A DNA stretch of 64,000 nucleotides from UBA6054 sp963975575 (GTDB taxonomy: Bacteria; Planctomycetota; Phycisphaerae; Phycisphaerales; UBA1924): positions 62,001 to 126,000 of the forward strand of contig CAXBHL010000001.1 of assembly GCA_963975575.1 (NCBI GenBank). The letters run 5' to 3'. This document shows positions 9,764 to 17,098 of this stretch, piece by piece (within the stretch, counting starts at the first letter, position 1; each line of letters begins with the position of its first letter). Made by a program: the position numbers and the translations under genes. Under the pieces are notes generated by a model. That model had not been told where the DNA came from, searched no databases, and saw nothing but the letters and a program-made list of their open reading frames with translations.

Positions 9764-9865
9764 GGCGCTGCTCAGACCAGCGGTTTCGACGGCGAGACCT
9801 CCGCCTTCCTTGGTGACTCCGACGGCGAGTTCACCCTGAGCCTCATGGCCCAGTTCATGTTCTGA
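8660..9865 (+). CDS. OprO/OprP-like outer membrane porin 3
   Basis: This is a 401-residue porin. ATG at 8660 opens the signal peptide MNKLAQISAITIASSAGLAA, and the mature protein starts GSLDLDRAYASELRSDAG. The barrel has the same strand pattern as porin 2, with GQFIQSFSAGRSISEF in place of the canonical GQFKxPF segment and with fewer Arg/Lys there. The last residues are LMAQFMF, ending in Phe. It is nearly identical to porin 4: protein identity is complete from GSLDLDRAY to about residue 367, with differences confined to the signal peptide and the last 35 residues. It has a separate TAGCAT box upstream that is not part of the duplicated block. Confidence 0.88.
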   Translation: MNKLAQISAITIASSAGLAAAGSLDLDRAYASELRSDAGAYSVLNSNASNITVSAGFRFGYNANFRDNDSLGDDDTTIGFGFQTTEIRVSGQVTDSITATMSFGFNEYLYGIDPFEDSDTAYLEDAYADWAINDTFTLRMGQFIQSFSAGRSISEFHGTNVFRSGAEQEVGDVGFTQGVEAHFGGDTWSGAIGFTDGPDTDGADFADSSEADWALNARFDFFSDSDKARFDHRASWRGSSNAWRLGGGLIYATYGSTNPTPSDRDDLWYTIDGAYQGDGWQINAAFFGMNTDPDGGSDTDTTAFEVGGSMFFNDQTEGYARFDMIMFDDAVVSPEDTFSFLAGGVNHYLVPESHAARLTAELGYSFQDGAAQTSGFDGETSAFLGDSDGEFTLSLMAQFMF

Positions 9866-9918
9866 TCCGCCTTCCCCTTCTTCAGGGGGAACGAATCGGA
9901 GCCTGATCGAAAGATCCA

Positions 9919-9955
9919 CACCGACCGGCCTTTTCGGGCCGGTCGGTGCTTTTTT
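9919..9955 (+). terminator. Rho-independent terminator after porin 3
   Basis: A 10-12 bp perfect stem (CCGACCGGCC at 9921-9930 with GGCCGGTCGG at 9937-9946, extendable by two pairs) is followed by a run of six T. The stem arms are the same as in the terminator of porin 4, while the loops differ. Confidence 0.92.
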
Positions 9956-9976
9956 GATGTCGGGCCCTTGCCTGGT

Positions 9977-11222
9977 CGATAGTTAGTGCAAACATACTGG
10001 CTCCGGGACGGGTCGTTCCGGGCGGGGTGGGGTGCCCCGCGGCCAACCGGCCGGTGTGGAACATGCTCAGGAAATGGACGGGCCGGTGTACCCGGGCGTC
10101 CGAGAGTCATCCGGAGATTTACAGATGAACAAGATGATTACCGCGATCACGATCGCCTCGTCCGCCGGCCTCGCCGCCGCGGGTTCCCTCGACCTGGACC
10201 GCGCCTACGCCTCCGAGCTGCGCTCGGACGCCGGCGCGTACTCGGTCCTGAACAGCAACGCCTCGAACATCACCGTGTCGGCCGGCTTCCGGTTCGGCTA
10301 CAACGCCAACTTCCGCGACAACGACAGCCTCGGTGACGACGACACCACCATCGGCTTCGGCTTCCAGACCACCGAGATCCGCGTCTCGGGCCAGGTGACC
10401 GACTCGATCACCGCCACCATGAGCTTCGGCTTCAACGAGTACCTCTACGGCATCGACCCCTTCGAGGACAGCGACACCGCGTACCTCGAGGACGCGTACG
10501 CCGACTGGGCCATCAACGACACCTTCACGCTCCGCATGGGCCAGTTCATCCAGTCGTTCTCGGCCGGTCGCTCGATCTCCGAGTTCCACGGCACCAACGT
10601 GTTCCGCTCCGGCGCCGAGCAGGAAGTCGGCGACGTCGGCTTCACCCAGGGCGTCGAGGCCCACTTCGGCGGCGACACCTGGTCGGGTGCCATCGGCTTC
10701 ACCGACGGCCCGGACACCGACGGCGCCGACTTCGCCGACTCGAGCGAGGCCGACTGGGCGCTCAACGCCCGGTTCGACTTCTTCTCCGACTCGGACAAGG
10801 CCCGCTTCGACCACCGCGCCTCGTGGCGTGGCTCCTCGAACGCCTGGCGTCTGGGCGGCGGCCTGATCTACGCCACCTACGGCAGCACGAACCCGACCCC
10901 GTCGGACCGTGACGACCTGTGGTACACCATCGACGGCGCGTACCAGGGCGACGGCTGGCAGATCAACGCCGCGTTCTTCGGCATGAACACCGACCCGGAC
11001 GGCGGCTCGGACACCGACACGACCGCGTTCGAGGTCGGCGGCTCGATGTTCTTCAACGATCAGACCGAGGGCTACGCCCGCTTCGACATGATCATGTTCG
11101 ACGACGCCGTCGTCTCCCCCGAGGACACCTTCAGCTTCCTCGCCGGCGGCGTGAACCACTACCTCGTGCCCGAGTCGCACGCGGCCCGCCTGACGGCCGA
11201 GCTGGGCTACTCCTTCCAGGAC
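9977..11222 (+). repeat. tandem duplication, copy B (leader plus porin 4)
   Basis: This is the second copy of the block at 8512-9763. The upstream TAGCAT box of copy A is not included, so the two copies share the leader and coding core but not the promoter region. Confidence 0.95.
9993..10058 (+). promoter_or_regulatory. structured 5' leader of porin 4
   Basis: This is the leader equivalent to 8528-8593. The 5' arm is CATACTGG instead of CACACCGG and the 3' arm is unchanged, so the stem is retained with two G-U pairs. The interior is identical to copy A. Confidence 0.4.
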
Positions 11223-11321
11223 AGCATCGGCAACTCCGGTTTCAGCGGCAGGACCTCCGCCTTCCTCGGTAACACCGACGGTGAGTTCACCCTGAGCCTC
11301 ATGGCCCAGTTCATGTTCTGA
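10125..11321 (+). CDS. OprO/OprP-like outer membrane porin 4
   Basis: This is a 398-residue porin from ATG 10125, with signal peptide MNKMITAITIASSAGLAA and mature start GSLDLDRAYASELRSDAG. It duplicates porin 3. The barrel core is identical, whereas the segment after SYSFQD differs (SIGNSGFSGRTSAF against GAAQTSGFDGETSAF) before both rejoin at FTLSLMAQFMF. It sits between two strong terminators, so transcription must start in the 10-kb region just upstream. A role in uptake of a phosphate-like or other anionic solute is inferred only from family membership. Confidence 0.88.
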   Translation: MNKMITAITIASSAGLAAAGSLDLDRAYASELRSDAGAYSVLNSNASNITVSAGFRFGYNANFRDNDSLGDDDTTIGFGFQTTEIRVSGQVTDSITATMSFGFNEYLYGIDPFEDSDTAYLEDAYADWAINDTFTLRMGQFIQSFSAGRSISEFHGTNVFRSGAEQEVGDVGFTQGVEAHFGGDTWSGAIGFTDGPDTDGADFADSSEADWALNARFDFFSDSDKARFDHRASWRGSSNAWRLGGGLIYATYGSTNPTPSDRDDLWYTIDGAYQGDGWQINAAFFGMNTDPDGGSDTDTTAFEVGGSMFFNDQTEGYARFDMIMFDDAVVSPEDTFSFLAGGVNHYLVPESHAARLTAELGYSFQDSIGNSGFSGRTSAFLGNTDGEFTLSLMAQFMF

Positions 11322-11376
11322 TCCGCTCGACTCTCCTTTGGGAGGGCGTATCGGACACCGATCCGAAACGATCACG

Positions 11377-11409
11377 CCGACCGGCCCTCCAAGGCCGGTC
11401 GGTCTTTTT
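11377..11409 (+). terminator. Rho-independent terminator after porin 4
   Basis: The stem CCGACCGGCC (11377-11386) pairs with GGCCGGTCGG (11393-11402), followed by TCTTTTT. Confidence 0.9.
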
Positions 11410-11440
11410 GTGTGCCGGCGCCGGGCCCGCCGGCGAGGGA

Positions 11441-11483
11441 TGTTCAGATCCGATTGTTCGGACTCGGTTCAGAATTCTGAACA
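11441..11483. promoter_or_regulatory. palindrome and inverted repeat upstream of porin 5
   Basis: The non-coding stretch 11322-11666 holds the porin 4 terminator and this region. A perfect 16-bp palindrome, GTTCAGAATTCTGAAC, lies at 11467-11482. TGTTCAG at 11441-11447 is also inverted relative to CTGAACA at 11477-11483. It is 185 bp before the porin 5 start and could be an operator. A TAGCAT box follows at 11574-11579. Confidence 0.4.
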
Positions 11484-11666
11484 TTCCCGGCGGCGAGGGC
11501 CGGTGGCGGTCCGTTGCGTTTTCATATCGCGCTAAGCGCTTCACGCGGGGGCGGATCTTTACAAAGAAACGAGTAGCATCCGCCCACTCCATTCCGGGCC
11601 TTCCGCCCGGCGCCCGCCGGCCCCGTCGTGGGGGCCATCATCAAACCGAACACGGAGCAACCGACC

Positions 11667-12830
11667 ATGCAGACCTTCCGCCTCGTGACCGCTTCCGCCC
11701 TGCTCATGGCCTGCTCGATGGCCCACGCCGCCGAGGACCGCTACGACCTGTTGTACGACGCCGAGATGCACAGCCTGTCGTCGAACCTCAACAGCGCGTC
11801 GAACCTCAAGCTCGGCGTCCAGATGCAGTTCCGCTACGACGTCAACGTCCGCCAGGACGACTCTCTGGGCGACGACGACACGACCATCGGCTTCCAGATG
11901 CGCCGCCTCAAGGTCGAGGCCAAGGGCGACATCACCGACTCGATCTCCGGCAAGATCGTCTTCGCGTTCGACCGCGACGGCGGCGACGCCAGCCTCGAGG
12001 ACGCCGTCGCGGACTGGGCGATCAACGACTCCACCAGCCTGCAGATCGGCCAGTTCAAGCTCCCCTTCATGCGAGAAGAGTCCGTCTCCAGCAAGAAGCA
12101 GCTCGCCCCCGAGCGTTCCTCGATGAACGAAACCTTCAACCAGGACCGCTCGCAGGGCGTCCAGCTCACCGTCGAGCAGGACTCATTCCGGGCGATGTTC
12201 GCCTTCTCCGACGGCTTCAACACCGACAACACGGCCTTCAACAACAGCGCCGAGGACGACTACGCCCTGACCGGCCGCGCCGAGATGAGGTTCGGCGACG
12301 CCGACTGGAAGGCCTACGACCAGTTCACCTCGTGGCGTGGCGCATCCCAGGGCGCGATGGTCGGCGTGGCCGGGCACTTCCAGAACACCGGCGACACCAA
12401 CCCCACCCCGGCCGAGACCGAGGTCTTCGCCCTCACCGTCGACGGCTCGTTCGTCGCCGATGGGTGGAACCTCTACGGCGCGTTCGTGTGGCGCAACACC
12501 GACACCACGATGTCCAGCTTCGACGACACCGGCGCGGTCCTCCAGGGCGGCGTGTTCGTCTCCGACCAGACCGAGCTCTTCGCCCGCTGGTCGGCCGTCT
12601 TCGCCGACAGCGCCCGCGGCGCCACCGGCGACGACTACAGCGACATCACCGCCGGCCTGAACTACTACCTCGTGCCCGAGTCGCACGCGGCCAAGTTCAC
12701 CCTCGGCGTGACCTACTCGCTCGACGCGACCACGACCTCGATCGTCTCGACGTCCACCGGGCACAACCTGCTCAGCGACACCGACGACGGCCAGCTCGCC
12801 ATCATCTCGCAGGTGCAGTTCCTGTTCTGA
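11667..12830 (+). CDS. OprO/OprP-like outer membrane porin 5
   Basis: This is a 387-residue porin from ATG 11667, which has a GGAG about 10 bases upstream and begins a signal peptide (MQTFRLVTASALLMACSMAHA). It shows the clearest family motif of the cluster: QIGQFKLPFMREE followed by APERSSMNETFN and DRSQGVQL, as in OprP-type porins. The protein ends VQFLF. It differs from porins 2-4 in its mature N-terminus (EDRYDLLYDAEMHSL). It has its own terminator and an upstream palindrome, suggesting separate control. Confidence 0.9.
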   Translation: MQTFRLVTASALLMACSMAHAAEDRYDLLYDAEMHSLSSNLNSASNLKLGVQMQFRYDVNVRQDDSLGDDDTTIGFQMRRLKVEAKGDITDSISGKIVFAFDRDGGDASLEDAVADWAINDSTSLQIGQFKLPFMREESVSSKKQLAPERSSMNETFNQDRSQGVQLTVEQDSFRAMFAFSDGFNTDNTAFNNSAEDDYALTGRAEMRFGDADWKAYDQFTSWRGASQGAMVGVAGHFQNTGDTNPTPAETEVFALTVDGSFVADGWNLYGAFVWRNTDTTMSSFDDTGAVLQGGVFVSDQTELFARWSAVFADSARGATGDDYSDITAGLNYYLVPESHAAKFTLGVTYSLDATTTSIVSTSTGHNLLSDTDDGQLAIISQVQFLF

Positions 12831-12857
12831 ACCGAGCCATCCGTCTCGGATGACCCA

Positions 12858-12890
12858 GCCGCCCCGGTCGCCCGCCGGGGCGGCTTTGTT
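12858..12890 (+). terminator. terminator after porin 5
   Basis: The stem GCCGCCCCGG (12858-12867) pairs with CCGGGGCGGC (12875-12884), followed by TTTGTT. Convergent with the argS operon end at 12904. Confidence 0.75.
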
Positions 12891-12903
12891 GTCGGTATCC
12901 GGG

Positions 12904-14769
12904 CTACATCCGCTCGACGGTGGGGATGCCCAGGGTGGTCAGCCCGTCCTCGAGCACGCGGGCGGTGATCGAGCAAAGGCGCAGGCGGGACTTCATCCGG
13001 GTGTCGTTGTCGGCCCGCAGCACGGGGCACTGATCGAAGAAGCTGCTGAACGCGCCCGCCAGGGCGTAGACGTAGGCGCACAGGCGGTTGGGCTCGTGGT
13101 TCTCGCCCGCGGCCTTGACCGCGCCGGGGTAGCGCAGCAGGGCCAGGGCCAGCGCCCGCTCGGCGGGTTCTTCGAGCAGCAGCGGGGCGTCGGCGACGGC
13201 GGACAGGTCCACGCCCGCCTCGGCCGCCTTGCGGAAGATGCTCTTGGTCCGCACCACCGCGTACAGCAGGTATGGCCCGGTGTCGCCCTCGAAGGCGAGC
13301 ATCCGGTCGAAGCTGAACACGTAGTCCTTGATGCGGTCGTTGGACAGGTCCGCGTACTTGAGCGCCGCCACCGCCACGCCCTCGGCGATCGGGGCCCGCT
13401 CGGCCTCGGACAGTCCGGGGTTCTTCTCGGCCACCGTCCTGGCCGCCCGCACCACGGCCTCGTCGAGCAGGTCGGTCAGTTTCACGTTCTCGCCCGAGCG
13501 GGTTTTCAGCGGCTTGTTGTCCTCGCCCAGCACGTTGCCGAAGGCGGCGTGCACGAGGTCGGCGGGCGTGCCGTCGGCGGTGCGGTCGTAGCCGGCCAGG
13601 TGGGCCGCGCCGAAGACCTGGCGGAAGTGCAGCCCCTGGCGGGCGTCCACGCAGTAGACCACGCGGTCGCCGCCGAGCCTGGAAACACGCCGACGGATGG
13701 CGGCCATGTCGGTGGTGGCGTAAAGAAACCCGCCGTCGCGCTTGCGGACGATGCACGGCTCCTTGAGCCCCGGCACGCGGACGACCAGCGCCCCGTCGTC
13801 CTCGACCGCGATGCCGCGGGCGACGAGGTCGTCGATCACGCCCTTGAGCTCGTCGCGGTAGGTGCTCTCGCCGGCGGAGTGCTCGTCGGTGATGTTGGCG
13901 TGCAGGCGAGCGCAGGTATCAAGGCACGCGCCCATGGTGATGTCGTAGACCCGCTGCCACGCCGCGACGGAGGCGGGATCGCCCGACTGCAGTTTGATCA
14001 GGCGCTGTTTGGCCCGCTCCATCGACGCGTTCGCGTCTTCGATGCGCAGTTCCAGCTCGGCCTCGGCCTTGGGGTGCCCGCCGGCCTTGGTCACCAGCGC
14101 GAGCCCGGCCTTCTCGGCCCGGCACGCGGCCTGGGCGGCGCGGTACAGCCCGTTGAGCTCGTCCAGCCCGAGGGTGGACAGGTCCCGCCCGGCGTCCTGC
14201 AGCTCGATCAGCTTCTGCACCACCATGGCGATGGGCAGGCCCCAGTCGCCGACGTGGCTCTGGCGGACCACGCTGTGGCCCAATCGCTCGTAGAGCCGGG
14301 CGATGGCGTCGCCGATCACGGTCGAGCGGAGGTGGCCCACGTGCATCTGCTTGGCGAGGTTCACGCCGCAGAGATCCACCACGATGGTCATGGGGTGCTC
14401 GGGCGGTTCGATGCCCAGGGCGTCGGTGTCGAGCTTGGTGACCGCCGCGGCCAGCGCGTCGCCCAGCAGGCGGACATTGATAAAGCCCGGCCCGGCGACG
14501 GCGTCCGGCCCGACGGGCTCAGCCACGCCGGACAGGTCCAGGTGCTCGATGATGGCGGCGGCGACCTCGCGCGGGTTCTTGCCCAGGCGCTTGGCCAGCG
14601 GCATGGCGGCGTTGCACTGGAAGTCGCCCAGTTTGGGCTGGCGGTTGGCGGCGATGTGGGTCTCGATGCCCTCGGCCGGCAGGTCGGGGAAGGCCGCGGC
14701 GATGGCCGCCCGGAAGCGGGCGTCGAGCGTCTCGAGCGGGTCGATGGAGATGGGCGCGGTCGTGGGCAT
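12904..14769 (-). CDS. argS: arginyl-tRNA synthetase
   Basis: This class I aminoacyl-tRNA synthetase charges tRNA-Arg in the cytosol; 621 residues. The N-terminal Add-1 domain (about 1-110) is followed by the catalytic domain with the HIGH-type motif HVGH at 143-146 and the degenerate KMSKS region PLKTRSG, then a C-terminal DALR anticodon-binding domain. The ATG at 14769 gives the standard N-terminus; the frame is open further upstream but that sequence is not ArgRS-like. The motif before HVGH reads CGVNLAKQM rather than the common SSPNVAKPM. It is the last gene of a four-gene minus-strand operon, 8 bp after the BtuF-like lipoprotein. A tRNA-Arg gene lies at the far end of the window. Confidence 0.96.
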   Translation of the reverse strand: MPTTAPISIDPLETLDARFRAAIAAAFPDLPAEGIETHIAANRQPKLGDFQCNAAMPLAKRLGKNPREVAAAIIEHLDLSGVAEPVGPDAVAGPGFINVRLLGDALAAAVTKLDTDALGIEPPEHPMTIVVDLCGVNLAKQMHVGHLRSTVIGDAIARLYERLGHSVVRQSHVGDWGLPIAMVVQKLIELQDAGRDLSTLGLDELNGLYRAAQAACRAEKAGLALVTKAGGHPKAEAELELRIEDANASMERAKQRLIKLQSGDPASVAAWQRVYDITMGACLDTCARLHANITDEHSAGESTYRDELKGVIDDLVARGIAVEDDGALVVRVPGLKEPCIVRKRDGGFLYATTDMAAIRRRVSRLGGDRVVYCVDARQGLHFRQVFGAAHLAGYDRTADGTPADLVHAAFGNVLGEDNKPLKTRSGENVKLTDLLDEAVVRAARTVAEKNPGLSEAERAPIAEGVAVAALKYADLSNDRIKDYVFSFDRMLAFEGDTGPYLLYAVVRTKSIFRKAAEAGVDLSAVADAPLLLEEPAERALALALLRYPGAVKAAGENHEPNRLCAYVYALAGAFSSFFDQCPVLRADNDTRMKSRLRLCSITARVLEDGLTTLGIPTVERM

Positions 14770-14777
14770 CCGGGAGT

Positions 14778-15761
14778 TTAGGGTTCGGCCGCGGTCACGG
14801 AGGCCCGCTCCCAGGCGTCGAACGCGAGCGCGACGTCGTCGGCCACCTCGGCCAGCGAAGACGCGGGCAGCAGGCCCAGCGGGTGGTCGATCAACGCCAG
14901 GCGTCCGTCGCGGACGGCCGGGATGTCCAGCAGGGCGATGTTGCCCAGGGCGGCGCGCGCCTCGGCGAGTGTGGGGGCGGCCCGCGGGCCCACGGCGTGG
15001 TGATCCACCGGGGCGGGCCGGAACAGCACGATCGAGTCGGGCGCCAGGCGCAGGATGTCCTCGTGGTCGAGTTCCTGCCACGGGCCGCCTTCGCTCAGTG
15101 CGGGCTGTGCGCCCAGGCGCTCGATGAGCTGGTGGTGGAACGAGCCGGGCCCCATTGCGCCCGGCGGGTCGGTCGCGGCCAGCAGCAGCACCCGGCCCGC
15201 GTTGCGGGCCGGCTCGCCACGGTCGGACCAAGCGTCGGCCAGGCGGGCGCTGGGCATCGGGCGGCTGAGGTGCTCGGTGGGGTCGAGTTTGCTGCGGTCG
15301 CGGGGCGGGGGCGGGTCGAACCGCATCGACAACTCGTCGGTGGTGATGGCGATGTCGTCGAGGGTCAGCAGCGGGAAGCCCCAGACGGTCCAGCCTTGCT
15401 CGTCGGCCATGCGACGCAGCGCGTCGGGCACGCGGGTCTCCATCTCCTGTACGAGGATGTGGGTCGGGTTCAGGCGGAGGATGGCCTCCAGGTCCGGGTC
15501 GTCGTGTGTGCCCACCATCGGGATGGACGGCGCGAGCGCCATGTCCCAGGTGTGGCGTCCGACGATGCGGTCCTCGAGCCCGAGGTCCCGCACGATCACG
15601 CCCAGGGCCGGGGCGAGGGCCACGATGCGGGGCGGGGCCTGCTCCGCACCGGCGTCGGGCGCGGCGTCGGTCGCCGTGGCGGACCGGTCGCAGGCGATCA
15701 GCAGACACGCGGCGAGGCAGACGAGGGCGGTCAGGATGCGGGGGAGGACGACGGGGGGCAT
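14778..15761 (-). CDS. BtuF-like substrate-binding lipoprotein
   Basis: This 327-residue protein belongs to the helical-backbone metal receptor group (BtuF/FepB type), which binds cobalamin or iron chelates outside the cytoplasmic membrane for ABC import. The N-terminus is a lipoprotein signal with lipobox LIAC and Cys24. The mature part starts with the typical PPRIVALAPALGVIVRDLGL strand-helix, then DDPDLEAILRLNPTHILVQ, the characteristic second element. No permease or BtuD-like ATPase is nearby, so its partner is encoded elsewhere or it has a different role. It overlaps the upstream gene by 31 bp, which fixes ATG 15761 as the likely start. Confidence 0.8.
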   Translation of the reverse strand: MPPVVLPRILTALVCLAACLLIACDRSATATDAAPDAGAEQAPPRIVALAPALGVIVRDLGLEDRIVGRHTWDMALAPSIPMVGTHDDPDLEAILRLNPTHILVQEMETRVPDALRRMADEQGWTVWGFPLLTLDDIAITTDELSMRFDPPPPRDRSKLDPTEHLSRPMPSARLADAWSDRGEPARNAGRVLLLAATDPPGAMGPGSFHHQLIERLGAQPALSEGGPWQELDHEDILRLAPDSIVLFRPAPVDHHAVGPRAAPTLAEARAALGNIALLDIPAVRDGRLALIDHPLGLLPASSLAEVADDVALAFDAWERASVTAAEP

Positions 15762-17098
15762 CGCTGCATTGTTGACGTGCCGAGGCGCCCGCGGATCTGC
15801 TCGTGCAGGGCGTCGATGGTGGGACCGGGCAGGAACGGCCAGGGCCAGGTGCGGTCCAGGGCGAGGTCGCGCACGCCGCGCAGGCGCTCGGCCCGATCGG
15901 CGTCGGCGTCGAGGGCGGCGAGCCGCTCGGCGTGCGTCTGCCGGACCCGGCGGAGGAGCTGCTGGAGCGCGGCGAAGGCGGGCGCGGGGTCGTCGCCCGC
16001 GCGCTTGCGATGCTCGATGGCGGCCAGCAGTTCGGCCTTCTCGGCCGCCGCCGCGTCGTCGCCGAGCATGGCCGGGTCGTGCCGGGCGTGGTGGGCTCTC
16101 CAGCGGGCGCGTGCCGGGTCGGGCAGGTCGGCGGCCTCCATGCCCAGATCGGCGAAGGCGTCCGCGGTGGCGACGGCGGTGGGGGCGAGCGTCCAGGCGG
16201 GGGCCCCGTCCCAGTTTACCAGCCAGCGTTCGGTGACGCGGTCGTAGAGCCCGCCGCCGGTGCCGTGGATGAACAGCTCGCACAGCGCCGCGCGGACGAG
16301 GGCGGTCATGGCCAGGGCTCGGGGGCGCAGTTCCTCGGGCGGGATCGCGCCGAGCTGGTCGGCGAATACCGCCAGCCGGGGCAGATCGGGTCGCACGCGC
16401 CAGAGCGGCAGTTCGACGAGGTCTTTGTGCATCTGCATGGGGCGGACGCGGGCGTCGGGGTGCGCCCCTGCGGCGTCGTTGTACGAGCGGGCGCACGCCG
16501 CGGGGTCCGCCCGCATCGCGTCGAGGATCGCGTGCCACGCCCGGGTTTCGACGAGCTGCGAGCAGGCGATCACGGTCGGGGGTTCGAGGCCGAGCCGGTC
16601 GCACGCGTGCTCGACGACGGCGCGGCCCATCTGCAGCGCCAGCGTGGGCTCGGCGCGGTGGGCCGCGAGCAGGGGGGTCAGCCCGGGGAGGGCATCGTCT
16701 GCGGGCGCGGGCTCACGCGGTTTCAGTGCGGCGGTCGGGATGCCCGGGCCCGGCGGGTCGCCCTGGAGCAGGCGGAGGGAGCGGACGCGGGCCTGCTCGC
16801 CGCGATCGTGGGGGGCGCGGACGGTGACGGGGTCGGCCTCGTCCATGTCGGCGACGATCCAGCAGGCGGTCGCGTCCGCGGACCGCGCCAGTTCGCAGGC
16901 GGCAATGAGCTTGGCGAGGATGCCGGCGTGCCAGAGCACGGGCTGGTGGCCGGACGTGACGATCGGCCCGGTCGCGGGCAGCCCGATCGCTTCTCGATCG
17001 GACCGGTGGTGCTGCGCGGGGTTGGGGCGCTCGCGGAGGCGTTCGGCCCACGACGCCGGATCGGGCCGGAGCGTGATGGCCGGCCGATCAGCCGCCAC
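15731..17098 (-). CDS. BshC-like protein of unknown function
   Basis: This 455-residue cytosolic protein resembles BshC, the putative cysteine-adding enzyme of bacillithiol synthesis, in its N-terminal third. It has IVTSGHQPVLWHAGILAKLI (46-65) followed by CWIVADMDEAD (79-89), matching the BshC pattern of GxQ...K...LA and FWIAxxDHDxxE. Unlike true BshC it has DMDEAD rather than DHD, and the C-terminal half carries ELFIHGTGGGLYDRVTE, which I do not recall in BshC. The start is GTG at 17098, overlapping the glycosyltransferase by 11 bp. BshA is a family 4 glycosyltransferase and the neighbour is family 2, so a bacillithiol pathway is not supported by context. Confidence 0.6.
   Translation of the reverse strand: MAADRPAITLRPDPASWAERLRERPNPAQHHRSDREAIGLPATGPIVTSGHQPVLWHAGILAKLIAACELARSADATACWIVADMDEADPVTVRAPHDRGEQARVRSLRLLQGDPPGPGIPTAALKPREPAPADDALPGLTPLLAAHRAEPTLALQMGRAVVEHACDRLGLEPPTVIACSQLVETRAWHAILDAMRADPAACARSYNDAAGAHPDARVRPMQMHKDLVELPLWRVRPDLPRLAVFADQLGAIPPEELRPRALAMTALVRAALCELFIHGTGGGLYDRVTERWLVNWDGAPAWTLAPTAVATADAFADLGMEAADLPDPARARWRAHHARHDPAMLGDDAAAAEKAELLAAIEHRKRAGDDPAPAFAALQQLLRRVRQTHAERLAALDADADRAERLRGVRDLALDRTWPWPFLPGPTIDALHEQIRGRLGTSTMQRCPPSSSPAS

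Noticed and set aside
12904..15708. The 934-codon open frame that contains argS
   Set aside because: The region upstream of 14769 reads as Arg/Pro-rich antisense of the lipoprotein gene; only the part from MPTTAPISIDP matches ArgRS.
15731..15761. Frameshift or misassembly between the BshC-like gene and the lipoprotein gene
   Set aside because: The 31-bp overlap joins two intact frames, each with its own plausible end and start; several overlaps in the window are of this kind.
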